Assembly: GCA_003864495.1 (NCBI GenBank)
Contig: ML133493.1
Span: forward strand, 1,433,820 to 1,497,819
Direction of reading: 5' to 3'
DNA from: Nemopilema nomurai
Lineage: Eukaryota > Cnidaria > Scyphozoa > Rhizostomeae > Rhizostomatidae
DNA length: 64,000 nucleotides
In this document: positions 21,734 to 33,700 of the stretch, piece after piece
Layout of the letters: each line of letters opens with the position of its first letter
Position numbering within the stretch: the first letter of the stretch is position 1
The notes under the pieces: model-generated
Database searches by the model: none
Told to the model about the DNA's origin: nothing
The model's input: only the letters and a program-made list of their open reading frames with translations
Translations under genes and position numbers: made by a program

Positions 21734-24700
21734 CTAAACGGCGAAATTAACGCAGCTTCGATTAACGCTTGCAAGCAACAGAACACAAATCAAGATGGAA
21801 ACGAAATGAACGCAGTCAAGACCGAGGTTTGGGTTGGCTAGGTTCACTGTTGTTTGCGATGCTGGACTCATTTCAACAAATCAAAAACCTAATATCTAGC
21901 ATTTACGAACACTGAGCCTTGCATGACAATTTTCTGCGATTCGTGTGATACAAAAATAGCTGTTTATGATTCACTCACCCATCATCTTCTCCGGCTGCTT
22001 TTCAGGTAGCTTCGGTGTCTCCTCGTACCCATAATTGTAGGACAAGCCCATCCTGCTACCCTCCTTAGACCTCGTTCTCGTCGGCTTGGATCTATTTACG
22101 ACATCTTCGGGAACCTCGCTATAATCCCAATGGTATGGCCCATTCAAATGATCCCCAGCATCGCTCATATCCGACGCGCTGCCTTTGGCATCCAAGGCAT
22201 CGGCACTGCCCCTAGCACTGCTGAGCGGGGACACGTCTCTGAACGTAGACATCGCCTTCCTTGTCAAGTCACCAGAGTTGGGGGCTTTCATGCACAGGTC
22301 GTCATCGGACAACGTAGACTGGGGCGACATCACCGCCTGAGCTGGGTCGTAGAGCGCCGTAGTGGGGAAATCGACAGAACTGTCAGTGTAGTAGTCGGGG
22401 GTCCGTCAAAGCGGGAAGAAAGTGGCGGAAACTGGTCCAACTCTATGCAGTCTAGTGGGTACTTGATATCAGGTCCGTGCATGCCTGGCGGCTGGCGGTA
22501 CTCGTCATTCGTTCGCCGCCGCCAAACGCACACGCCAGCCACGATAAAAATGATAATAAGCACAAGAGGCACGCCAATGAACAAAAGCAGGTTATAGTTG
22601 AAGCTTTTCGCTGGTGCTGCAATCATGCCCTTTGCAACGCATCTGGGAGAGTTCTGGCCGTTGGTGCAGTTACAAAAGAAGCTTCCCACGGTGTTAATAC
22701 ACGTGCCCCAATCGCCGCATGGGTTCTCACGAGACAAACACTCGTTGATGTCGAACTGGCAGTACGGGCCCTGATAGCCTTTCCGGCAATTACACAAAGG
22801 ACCGTCGATTGCCTCCTTGCATATGCCCTGCTTCCCACAGCTATGGTGCTTGCAGTAGGAGCCGAAGCCACAGCGCTTCCCCTCTGTGTTGGAAGGGCAG
22901 TCACACTTGAAGTCATACCGAATCTTCGTACACTTGGCACCGTGGAAGCAAGGCGACGAGGCACATGGATCTGTGTCCAGTTCACAATTCGGTCCGTGGT
23001 ACCTCTCTGGGCAAATGCAGCGGTAGTCCGTGCCATCATTGATATTCTCGCACTTGCCGCCATTTTTGCAAGGATTGCTTGCGCAGAGGCCGCTGTTCGT
23101 CTGGCACTGCGCGCCAGTGTAGGGGCGCCTGCAGGTGCATCGGTACTCGATTTCGCTGTTCGCCTTGAAGTATGTGCACGTTCCGCCATTTCTGCATGGG
23201 CTGTCGGCACAGGTGACTGTCGGTTTGCAGAGCGTTCCCGTGTGGCCTGGCATACACTGGCATCTGTATGCTGACAGAGTATCTATACAGTCGCTAAAGT
23301 GCGGGCACTTGGTCTTTTTGCAGGCACCAGAACCCTTGCACGAGCGGGTCACTCCAAACGACCTGCCGTTCAATATCAGACTGTTGTTGCCATACCAGGG
23401 CAAAAGCTGCCCATTCATCTTTGGGTGTCGCAAGCAGCCTCGGAATCCGTTCTCTGTTCAAGACAGAAATCGCGCTCAGTAATTTCGCAACAAAACTTGA
23501 CAGCAGAAAAGACATGTGCAAAGAAGGGTGACACAAGGTGGGGAACAAGAGGGATATTTTTCATATCCTTTCTTTTATTTGCAAATGGAGCTACGAGGAT
23601 GCATTTAAAAAGCTGTTGTTCTAATGGTAATACTTTGTGGAATGTAATGAAAAAGTTGAATGAATGTATGGACAATATGCACCACACTCACCAACACTGC
23701 CTTGCGACAAGACCCCGGCGCCAAAGAACACATTGTTGCTGTCCAAGTTGATCTTGACATTTTCACCTTTGGCCCGACCTTCAGCTTTGTACTTGCCACC
23801 ATCAAGGGTCAAAGTAGCACGGTTGGCGCTGCGAATGACTTTGACATTGTGCCACCTGCCGTCGTCGACTTGGATGTCATCAATCCGGACAATACCCTGC
23901 CCGGTGCCAAAGTCGAACTTAAACCGCACCTTGCCTTCGAAAATCTGAAACACACAAACGGAGCTTGCTAAATGGCCCTTCGAATATATTTTCTATAAAA
24001 AGGTTTAGTTTGGAAGAAAAATCAGGCACCATGAGAGAACGCTGAAGTAGTTTTACACAAAAACCAAACTGTTCATGGCCATGTCATTGCATTAAGGGAA
24101 CGTCACATAGAACAGAAATGCTTCCTACGTTTTTAAAAGGTGCAAAATTACAAATAAAGTTCAGGGTATTACATGCAACGTGGTCACCTTTCATGGGTGT
24201 CCAAACACTGGCTACCCAAAAGGTCAGTGTATAAGGTTGTGAATGCTTCAAGACATAACGAGAAACAACCTTCACCTGGCCTTAGCAAACTGTGATAACG
24301 AAATTTGAAACTAGGATTGCTGTAGAAGCACAAGATAACAAAAGATTTTCACGTGGACCCTACATAGCTGCGACAGTTACTTTTATATTTCTGAAAACTT
24401 AAAGTTGTTTTTGAGACGCACCTCAAGGAAGCAGTAGTCATTCCCCTTGGCGTAAAACAGGTAACCCTCAGATGCCTCTGTTCTAAATGACACAGAAATT
24501 GACTTGAAAGTCGAGTCAAATGGCTCTCTTAGAACATAGCTGACATAATCTCGGCCATCCAGTTGTATCGCGCCGTCATCTGCAAAAGAGCATGCTCCAA
24601 ATGAGACAAGATGTAACAAAGAGTACTGGTTACATTTTGCACTATAATGGACGGCGTTGTAAAATTATTTAATATGTTTTCCTCTTCAATAGTACCTCAC

Positions 24701-27700
24701 AATACTTTTGTCTATATTCATAGCAAAATTCACGATAACAAAATCTACAAAGGCTTAAGTGAACGATAAAGAATTTAATTCAAAATTTTATTTCAAAATA
24801 ACAGTTGTCAAAAAAGACGATGATAAATACTTTGACAAACATCCTGTGGAAATCCAGATAAGCTGCCTTAAAATCCTGGATTAAAAGGAAATGACTATTG
24901 CAGGAGAAATAACAAGGACTCTTACTCATATCCTTCTTGCATTCATATATTGACCCAATGGGGATGCACTTCTCTCCATCTTTGCAAGGGTTGCTTGAAC
25001 AGGCAGTAATACCAGTGCAGTCAGGACCTGCAATGAAAAGCACCGAGATCAACAAAAAGCCAGTGCATTTCAGAAATAGTTTGCACTTCTACAGAGGGCC
25101 TAGAGTGAAGACTAGTTAGCCAAACCTTGCTTAAGCCTTAGTTTGTTGGCTGGTTATTTACACCTGTCAACAAAACACTGAGAAACCAAATTGTTTAAAC
25201 AGCTGATTATTTAAAAGACCAAATATACATATTGCAACAACGAAATAAGGCCGTCAATGGAGACTAGGTATCTTACTCGCAATATATCATTTAACTCTCA
25301 GTTAGTCCACCTGCAATCATTTACCAAACACAAGACCAAAGAAGACCAAGAAACGGTACGGTTTCCTCGACTAGTTTTATTGCCAGTTGAGCAATCACTT
25401 TTCGAAATGAACAAGAGGTGCTGGTACATGCTGGTACTTGAAGCAGGGCACTAAAGCGATTTAATAGATGACATCACAATAGCGAAACTGTAGTAATACC
25501 TTCACTTCCATCTAGACACATGCAGGCATATTTGCGCGAGAACCTTGTGGAAAGCCCAGAAGTCTCAAGGCTGCTCCCGGAAATGGGTTTCACGACTGCG
25601 ATGCACCTTTTGTCCACGGGGCAGGGTGCTGCAGCACAAGGGTCTGTCACCGTGATCAGAACAGAAACGCTCAGTTTCGTCTCCAAGGTTTCCTTCGAAA
25701 GTTTCAGTGACGACTGCAACACTGATGGTTCGATAAAACCGTCCTAAAACCGAAGCAACGAAACAATTAGAATACAGAGTACCATTATGGGTAGCTAAGA
25801 AAACAAGACCACTTTTGGCTGTCTTCTGAAATGATTGGAAACATATGATTAAGCCTGCATATTTCTGCTATGAAAATATAACCCAAACAGATGCAAGAGA
25901 ACCTCGACTGTTAACAGCTTAAGGCTGTACATCTGAAACACTTTCCCCTTAAAACACGGCCTCAAACGGTTGTGACAACAAGTACCATTGCATATAACGA
26001 AACCACTGCAAGAGACAGCTTCACTAAAAGTGCTTAAGAAGTCAACCAAAAATGACAGGCCTACCCCTTTCGTTTTTCTGACAGCAAATGCCACGTCTGT
26101 GTCTGTCCTGGAGCCAGCGCTTCTCGTTTTCCTTCGCAGATCTTTCGTCTGAACTGCCCAGATGATGATATTCTCGATTTTAGCAGATGTGATCAGCCTA
26201 ATGTGATTGGCAAACTGCTTGATTTTGTTGGTGACAAAATCATCGCTGAAATGTCCAACGCAGTTACCACCACACTGTTTTGGTAGACGTCTTGGTGACC
26301 CTGTTGACGATGATGGTGATAGTGGCGGACACCATGAACTTCCCATCGAACACCTCGACACTGACGGTGTAGATTCCCGGCCTCACGTGACCTCTAATGA
26401 CCCCGGTCACGGGCTCTATGGTGAATGTGCCATCGTCATTTCCAGCCGTGATCTTGAATTGATGCAGGTGCTTCCCCTCTACAGGAACCCTGACGCGCCC
26501 CACCGTCACCGATTGGGATGCTTTCGAAATAACTTTGAAGAACATGGTTGGCTCAAGAATAACCGGCTTCTTGTCGCTTGGTGGGACAACATGAAGGGTG
26601 AGGTAACACACAGAGCTCTGAGGAGGCGAACCATTGTCAGTCACGCGTACCACCAAGTTGTACTTGGATCCCTCTGATCTGCTTAGATTTTTGTTCGTTA
26701 CTAGGCTGCCCTTTATATCACTTTCATCGACAACACTGAACTTGCTTTTATCTCCTTCTATGAGGGTGTACGTGAAAGGCGGTCCGTTCTTCAAGGTATC
26801 CCGATCGCTGGCAGTCCAAGAAAACACGACATACCCCGGGCCCCTTCCTTCAGTAACCACTACGGTGGCGTTTGCTGGGCTGACAATTGGAGGATTGTCG
26901 TTGAGATCTGCTATTGTGACGTTAACAAACACGTCACTGAACTGCGAAGGAGTCCCCGCATCAAATGCACGCACCTTGAACACATAAAAGTCCATTTCCT
27001 CTCTGTCAATCGGCTCTGTGCCCGCGACACTGACCATACCTGTTTCTTTGTCCACTTTGAAAGGCACAGTTCGGTCAGATATGACTAGCCTGTAAGAGAC
27101 ATGGCCATTTTCACCTTCATCTGCATCATCGGCAAATACCTGCAGCACCGACCCAGCTCGGACGTTCTCGTCAATCGAAGCCTTGTAAATCGGCATCGAA
27201 AAGACGGGGGGGTTGTCGTTCTCGTCCGTGACGTGTACGACTAGCTGCACGACCGACGTCAACGAAGGCACCTTGGCGTACCTCGCCCGGACGCTTAGCG
27301 GGATTCTCTTCGCTTTCTCGTGGTCAAGCTCTTTGGCCAGTGAAAGCTCCCCGGTTTTCTCATCCAAAGTGAACATGTTCAAGTCTCCAGTAACCAGTTC
27401 ATACTCAACCGCGCCTTGCGAGGGTCCGGATTTCTTCAAAGCCTCGATCTTACCGACCACACTGCCAACAGCAAGACCTTCTGAAACAGAGAATGTGTAC
27501 ATGGCTTTGCTGAACTCTGGTGGTCGATCCGACTCCGCTAACACGATTATGTTCAGTGCTGCCGAAGAGGCCAGTGCCGGGTTTCCTCCGTCGTAGGCTT
27601 CCACCGTAAGCAAATGATTATCTTTCACTCCTTTATTCAGTGACTTTTCCAGCATAATGATACCAGTGTGCGGTTGTATGGAAAACAAGTCCGAGCCAGT

Positions 27701-30700
27701 CAGCCGGTATGATACTTTTCTGTTGCTCCCTTTGTCTGCATCAATTGCCTGCACTCTGGCCAGCATCGAGGAGATAGTCGCATTTTCTCGGACTGGAACG
27801 ATGTAATTTTTCTGACCAAACTCCGGCTTATTGTCATTTTTGTCGAGGACTTCCACGTAGACGTCTGAATAACAGGAGCGACCGGCCTTGTCGGAAACCA
27901 GCACCTTGAAATTGATGGCAGGATGGCTCTCCCTATCAATTCCGACCCCCGGCATCAGCTCGCCTGCAGCAAAGATGAAGAAATTTATCAAATATCTATT
28001 TGTCATTCAAAACTTCAAGCAATGCAAAATACCCTTAGTGAAACAAGAAACTTTGGCGTGGTATCATCGATTATCACTGTCTTACACAATATGTGTTATA
28101 GGGCTTAGAGCACACACTTAAAGGTAGTATCAAAATGAAGCGTCAAGCTAAAAAAGGCCAAAATCGATTGACCAAAAGACAATGCAGCTGCATCATTGAC
28201 ACAATGGTCATCATTGACTGTCAACAGTAAGAAACATGCCTTGCTTACCATTTCGCCTGTTGACCATAAATCTACCGACACTGTCTCCTTGAAGGGTGAA
28301 AACCAGTTGGTCATCCACATCAGGGTCACTTGCCTCAATGCGAGAGACAATCAAGCCCGGTTCGGTTCCCTCCAGCAACTTGACTTCATAAAACGCTTTC
28401 CTGCAAACAGGGGCGTTGTCGTTGGTATCCGCCACGGACACTTGCATAGTAGTCGAAGAGATGAACGTCCCATCGTATGCTACAATTTCGAGATTGTACA
28501 CAGCAACAAGTTCCCGGTCCAGTGGTCGCACGAGTCTCACCTCTCCATTCTCCGTTCCCATGTTGAATCGACCCATCTCATTACCATTGACAATAAAGTA
28601 TCGAATAGACGGGGCTTTGTCTGCGTCCCGTGCCAAAACAGTGGCAACTCTCTCGTTAATAGCAAGATCCTCCCTCACTCGAATATCTTTGGAAGGATTC
28701 AGAAAAACTGGTGGCGAGTCATTTGTATCTAAGACGGTGATTCGAACCTTTGCTGTGTCGTGCAACCTCACACTGTCGGAGCCCCTCCCATCCGATACTT
28801 TTATATCTATTTCATAACTGGAGGTCTTCTCGAAGTCTAGAACAGAGGTCGTTTTCAGGGCTCCGGTCCGCTTGTTCAAAGAAAAAGACTTGAGAATGTC
28901 ACTTTTCAAGGCAGACTTTACTATATGGTATCGAAGATCAATGTTCCCGAGGTCATCTGCATCAGTTGCAGATACTTGAAGGATGTTTGTGTTCAAAGGG
29001 ATGTTTTCTGGAATAGTTACTTCGTAAACTTTGGAGTCGAAAACAGGAGCATTGTCGTTGACATTCAGAACAATAACCTTCAAAACAATGTAAGCAGATG
29101 GGGCGGAATTGTTAGTATCGGACGCCTTGATCATCAGATTGTATTTTGGAACAGTCTCATAATCAAGCACCCCTTCGAGGTGAACTGCTCCAGATTTCTG
29201 GTCCAAACGGAACATTCCCGAAGCGTTTGATGACGGCAGATTTCCCTGCACGAATTCGAACATGACATTGCCACTGCCCGATTTCACGGTGACATCGGCT
29301 ACCCTGTAGCCTGAAGGCTCTGATTCTGCGATTTTCACTGTGAACAAGGAGCCACTAAACTGGAGCATCTGAGGATCTGGTGACACGACGTTTATTCTGA
29401 TTGCCGAAGAGCTCTCGCGCCCAGGATAGCCATTGTCCAAAGCTTGAATCACGAACTGGTATGCCTTTCCTTCCGGTGTTCCCGTCAGTTTGAGCTCGCC
29501 TGTCTCCTTATTTATTTTCCATGGCGCACCATCACTGCAAAGAACAAGCAAATATATTACGTTCACTCTCTACCATTTGTTCTTTAATTTAAGCTGCGTT
29601 TACGCAAGGTAGGCCCAATCGTGTATTGGAGAACCCAAACATGAATCACTGCTGAGAATTAGCTACCTCTTGATCATAACATTCATCACAAAGCTTCCCT
29701 GTGCACAGTCCAATGGTAAATGGAAGTAGTAAACGTCAGCGGTACTTACTCAAGCCCAGATATGGAGTAGGTGATGTCTCCGTTCTTTCCGCTGTCTTTG
29801 TCAACTGCCTTCACGTGCAGAACGGTGGTGCCAACAGGCGTGGCGGTACTGACCGTCGCTTCGTAGGACGGAAATTCGAACACCGGGTCATTATCATTCG
29901 CGTCAATAACGTCAACGATCAAGTGGCAAATGTCGAACAGACCGCCAACATCGGTGGCCCGGACCGGCACCACAATCTGGCCCTTGATTTGCTCCCGGTC
30001 CAGGATGACCTTGCTGAAGACATCACCAGTCGTTGGGTTGATGTGGAACATGCGTGCGAGTCTGTCGCTGTCGATGGAGTAGGTCACGGTTCCAAAACGG
30101 CCATGGTCCAAATCAGTAGCAGTTACGACGGTCAAGAAGGCCGGCGCCGAGTTCTCCTGCACGGTGATGGCGAATTGCTCTGGGTTGAACGAGGGCCTGT
30201 GCTCGTTGACTTCCTCTGGAACAAGAGTGATGTGCGCTGATGACTGGAAGTCCCCGTCAGAACAGAGAACCTTGAACTGAGCAGTGCTGCCTCGTTTCGG
30301 GCTTCGGTTCAATGTGAGGATCCCCGTGAGCTTGCCCACTGTGGCCAGTGTTGAGTCGGAGATCATGTAGCGAATCTTGCCCGCGCTCGTCTTGTCAGAG
30401 TCGATGCAAAGTACCTTCCCAATGAACTGGCCAGACTTGATGAAGTCACCAACAGCAAAGACGTACTCGCTCTGGTCGAATACTGGCGAGTTGTCGTTGA
30501 CGTCGATAACGTTGATTTTCAGAATGGTGCTGCTTGACAGCGAGGGCAACCCGTGGTCCACGGCCACAACGCGCAAAATGTACTCACTTTTGACTTCGTG
30601 GTCAATTTCGCCCACCAGCGATACTGAGCCTAAAAATAGTCATAACAGATCCATCTCAATTGTGTGCAATCATATCATAAGGTAAACAGGAGGTTAAACA

Positions 30701-33700
30701 AGCACTAGGCGCTTTCAGTATATAGAATAGCCTGCGAGCGACAACAAGAGCGTCAAAAAAGTTCCAAAGCATACCTGTACCGGCATCGATCTGAAAGAGA
30801 GGCTTCTTATCATTTGTGGGTACGAGACTGTACGAGACCCTGGCATTATCGCCCAAATCTTTGTCTTCTGCCTTCAGAGTGACCACCCGTGTTCCTTTGG
30901 GTGCATTTTCCAGCACATTTGCAGAGTAGAACGCCTTGCGGAACATCGGGCGGTGATTATTGGTGTCAAGAACGCGGACTGTGCACCCCGTGACCGACCA
31001 AGAGCCGCTTCGGCTGTCAGTTGCTTGGACTGTCAAATTGTAGACTGGTGACGTCATTGTGTCCAGAGCATCCAGAGTCGAGAGCTCGCCTTGAAAATAA
31101 AAATAGGGTTTCGCATGCTTTGGCCTGACCTCGATACATTTGAGGTGCAAAAAGCGTCGTAACAATACGACTTTTCAAAGATTCTTACAAAACTGGGTCG
31201 ATTTAACAAGCTGAGCCAATTGACAAATTACCCGGCAACTTATTTAGCAAGATGGTTAGCAACGCTGTTGGGTTTTCTCTGTCCAGTACCCTGGTTAATT
31301 ATTCAATTCAAAGCCGGGGAAGCCATGTTTCGATTACAAACGTAAATTGGAATGCTTGAGGAATTTTGTGCAGATGAAAAGTTGCTCTTCACAACACAAA
31401 TAGTTACCCGGACATTTGAGGTTTAAAAGTTCTGAATATTCCAAAACCAAACAAACCACCCAATAATAAGTCGATTTATCTTCAAGATTACAAAGTTTAC
31501 AAACTCTCGACAGGCATAGATGCAACGTAAGACCTCCCTTGACCTCTAGAGTCTCTTGTTTACAGGATTGTTGACAAAATTGTCTACGGAATCTAACGAC
31601 ATATGATTATCAAGATGCTGGTTTCTAAAACAAATGGGGATTAGTGGGAGTATACTTCAGTATTACGCTCTAAAGCCGATTTGAACCAAAAAATGTAACA
31701 AACGGAATTTAAAATCCCTACTATCAATTCTCATTTATTGAAGGTCAGTAGAATTTTTGCACCAATAAATTTATAAGAATAAAAATATGCAAGTTTGAAT
31801 ATAGTAAAAAGCGTTAGAACTGAAAGTAAGTCGATTTTATTGATAACAAAATCCGCTAGCAGGGTCAGCCCTACAGTTGGAGTACCGGACCAAAATCTAT
31901 ACAAGTGACCTAAACCAGGATTTCGAGGTAAAACCCAAGTAAAACACTGGATATACGGAAAAGAAGAGGAAAGGCATACTGCTAAACCAGATAGGCCTGA
32001 AACTTAAGCACCAATAAATTAACACGAATTCAAATATATAAGTCTTGATTATTCGAGTAAAAACGCTTCATGGTAAATGAATTATTGAAATTAGTTCTCC
32101 TTTCGTTTATCTATCTCCTTATACAAGAAACTTCCTATTACTAAACAAAAATGGAATTCCCAGCTTTAAGAAGAAGCCTCCATCCATTCTGGGCGTCCTT
32201 GCAACAACTAGGCAACAAAATCTAGAGCTTACCTGTATTAAAATCGAGCGAAAGCTGGTTGAACTCGTCGCCATTCGCAATACTGTAGTAGACACTTCTT
32301 CCTTGCGGACCTTTGGCTACTATCTTTCCAATAATCGTTCGGGGTAGTGCGCTCTCCAGCACGGTAAACTTGTAGTTCTTATCGAACACTGGCATGTCTT
32401 CATTCAAAACCGGAATCTCTACAGTAGTCACACTCCTCAGCCGTGGTGTACCCATGTCATGTGCAGTCACTTCAAGACTAAACTTCTCGGGTGTCTTCCC
32501 TTTGATAAACTGTTCATTCACCTTTATAACGCCCGTGCGTGCGTCTACGCTGAATTTGCCTAGAGATCCTCCTGTGATTTCATATCTGAATGAAGAGGCA
32601 AAAAGGAAAATTCATTTAACAGGATTTAACGTCATCTTTACACACACTAAAATCACCCTGCTTCTAACATGTCCCAACTTTTTAAAGTAATATCGAACAC
32701 CATTTTCTCCACTAATGATGAAGAAATTCATTCGATAGCTCTAATTTTAAAGGCATAACCAGCACAGTCGTCACTTCACGAAAATGGGGGAAAAGCTGAC
32801 AGCAGTGAAGGAGGAATACCAGGATTTTCGTTTGAAGACAAGAAAAGAGTACCACAACGAGGCTTCGATGATTGTGAGGCTATAACGTGATTAACAAATA
32901 CTAAAGCAAGTCGCCAGCTGATTGGGGAAAACGTCACAAAGCTGAATGTTGACAAAAGAATACCAATGAACCGTCCCGTGGATTCACGCAAAAACCCGAT
33001 TACAAAGATAATCTCTTAGAAGAAAAATTATACACGACGAAATGAATGATGCACAAACACAAGCTACTGAAAAGCCAGCAATGACAAAATACACGGACCG
33101 ACAGTTGACAGATGACAAAATGTCACATACTGTTAATGTTTGTTTAATACCGAAAGAACCATGACAATCAAAGATGGCGCACTTGTAAGTCGGACAGACA
33201 CGCACGCTGCACTTAAAAGCAGAGCTTAAAATTGAGTGGTTTGGATATATCAGTTTGACAACGGATCAACGTCGGATTACCATGCCACTGAGTCAAGATT
33301 CGAACACCCGTAGCCGACAGTAGAAACGTGACTCAAATACACGTGCTAAGCTGTTCTAGAGGCGACAGAGGCACCGCCATTCACGACAGACCACCGCAAC
33401 TACCGCTGGGCCAAACTGCAGTAGTAGCGATGGCACAGGGAAGTGAACTGCATGGCTTGGTATTGGCCTTTCCAAATGCATCATTGGTAGCGCTAGGGAG
33501 GCGCAATGTTATGGCTCCAGACAGAACTGACTCAGACGCGAAACCCATGCATGCCAATCAGCTGACAAAGCAAGTGAAGAAAGAGGAGAGACGAGAGAAG
33601 AAGGCGAAGCAAGCAATGGCAAACCTGATTTCGGCATTGGAGCCGTCGTCCGCATCTACCGCCTGCACCCGCAGCAAGGACGTAGCGGCCGGGGTGTCGA

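Noticed and set aside
22130..23274. Long + strand frames of 155 and 265 codons, and - strand shadow of 195 codons
   Set aside because: All overlap the EGF-coding exon 16 in other frames; the Ala/Arg-rich composition is typical of shadows of Cys-rich coding DNA.
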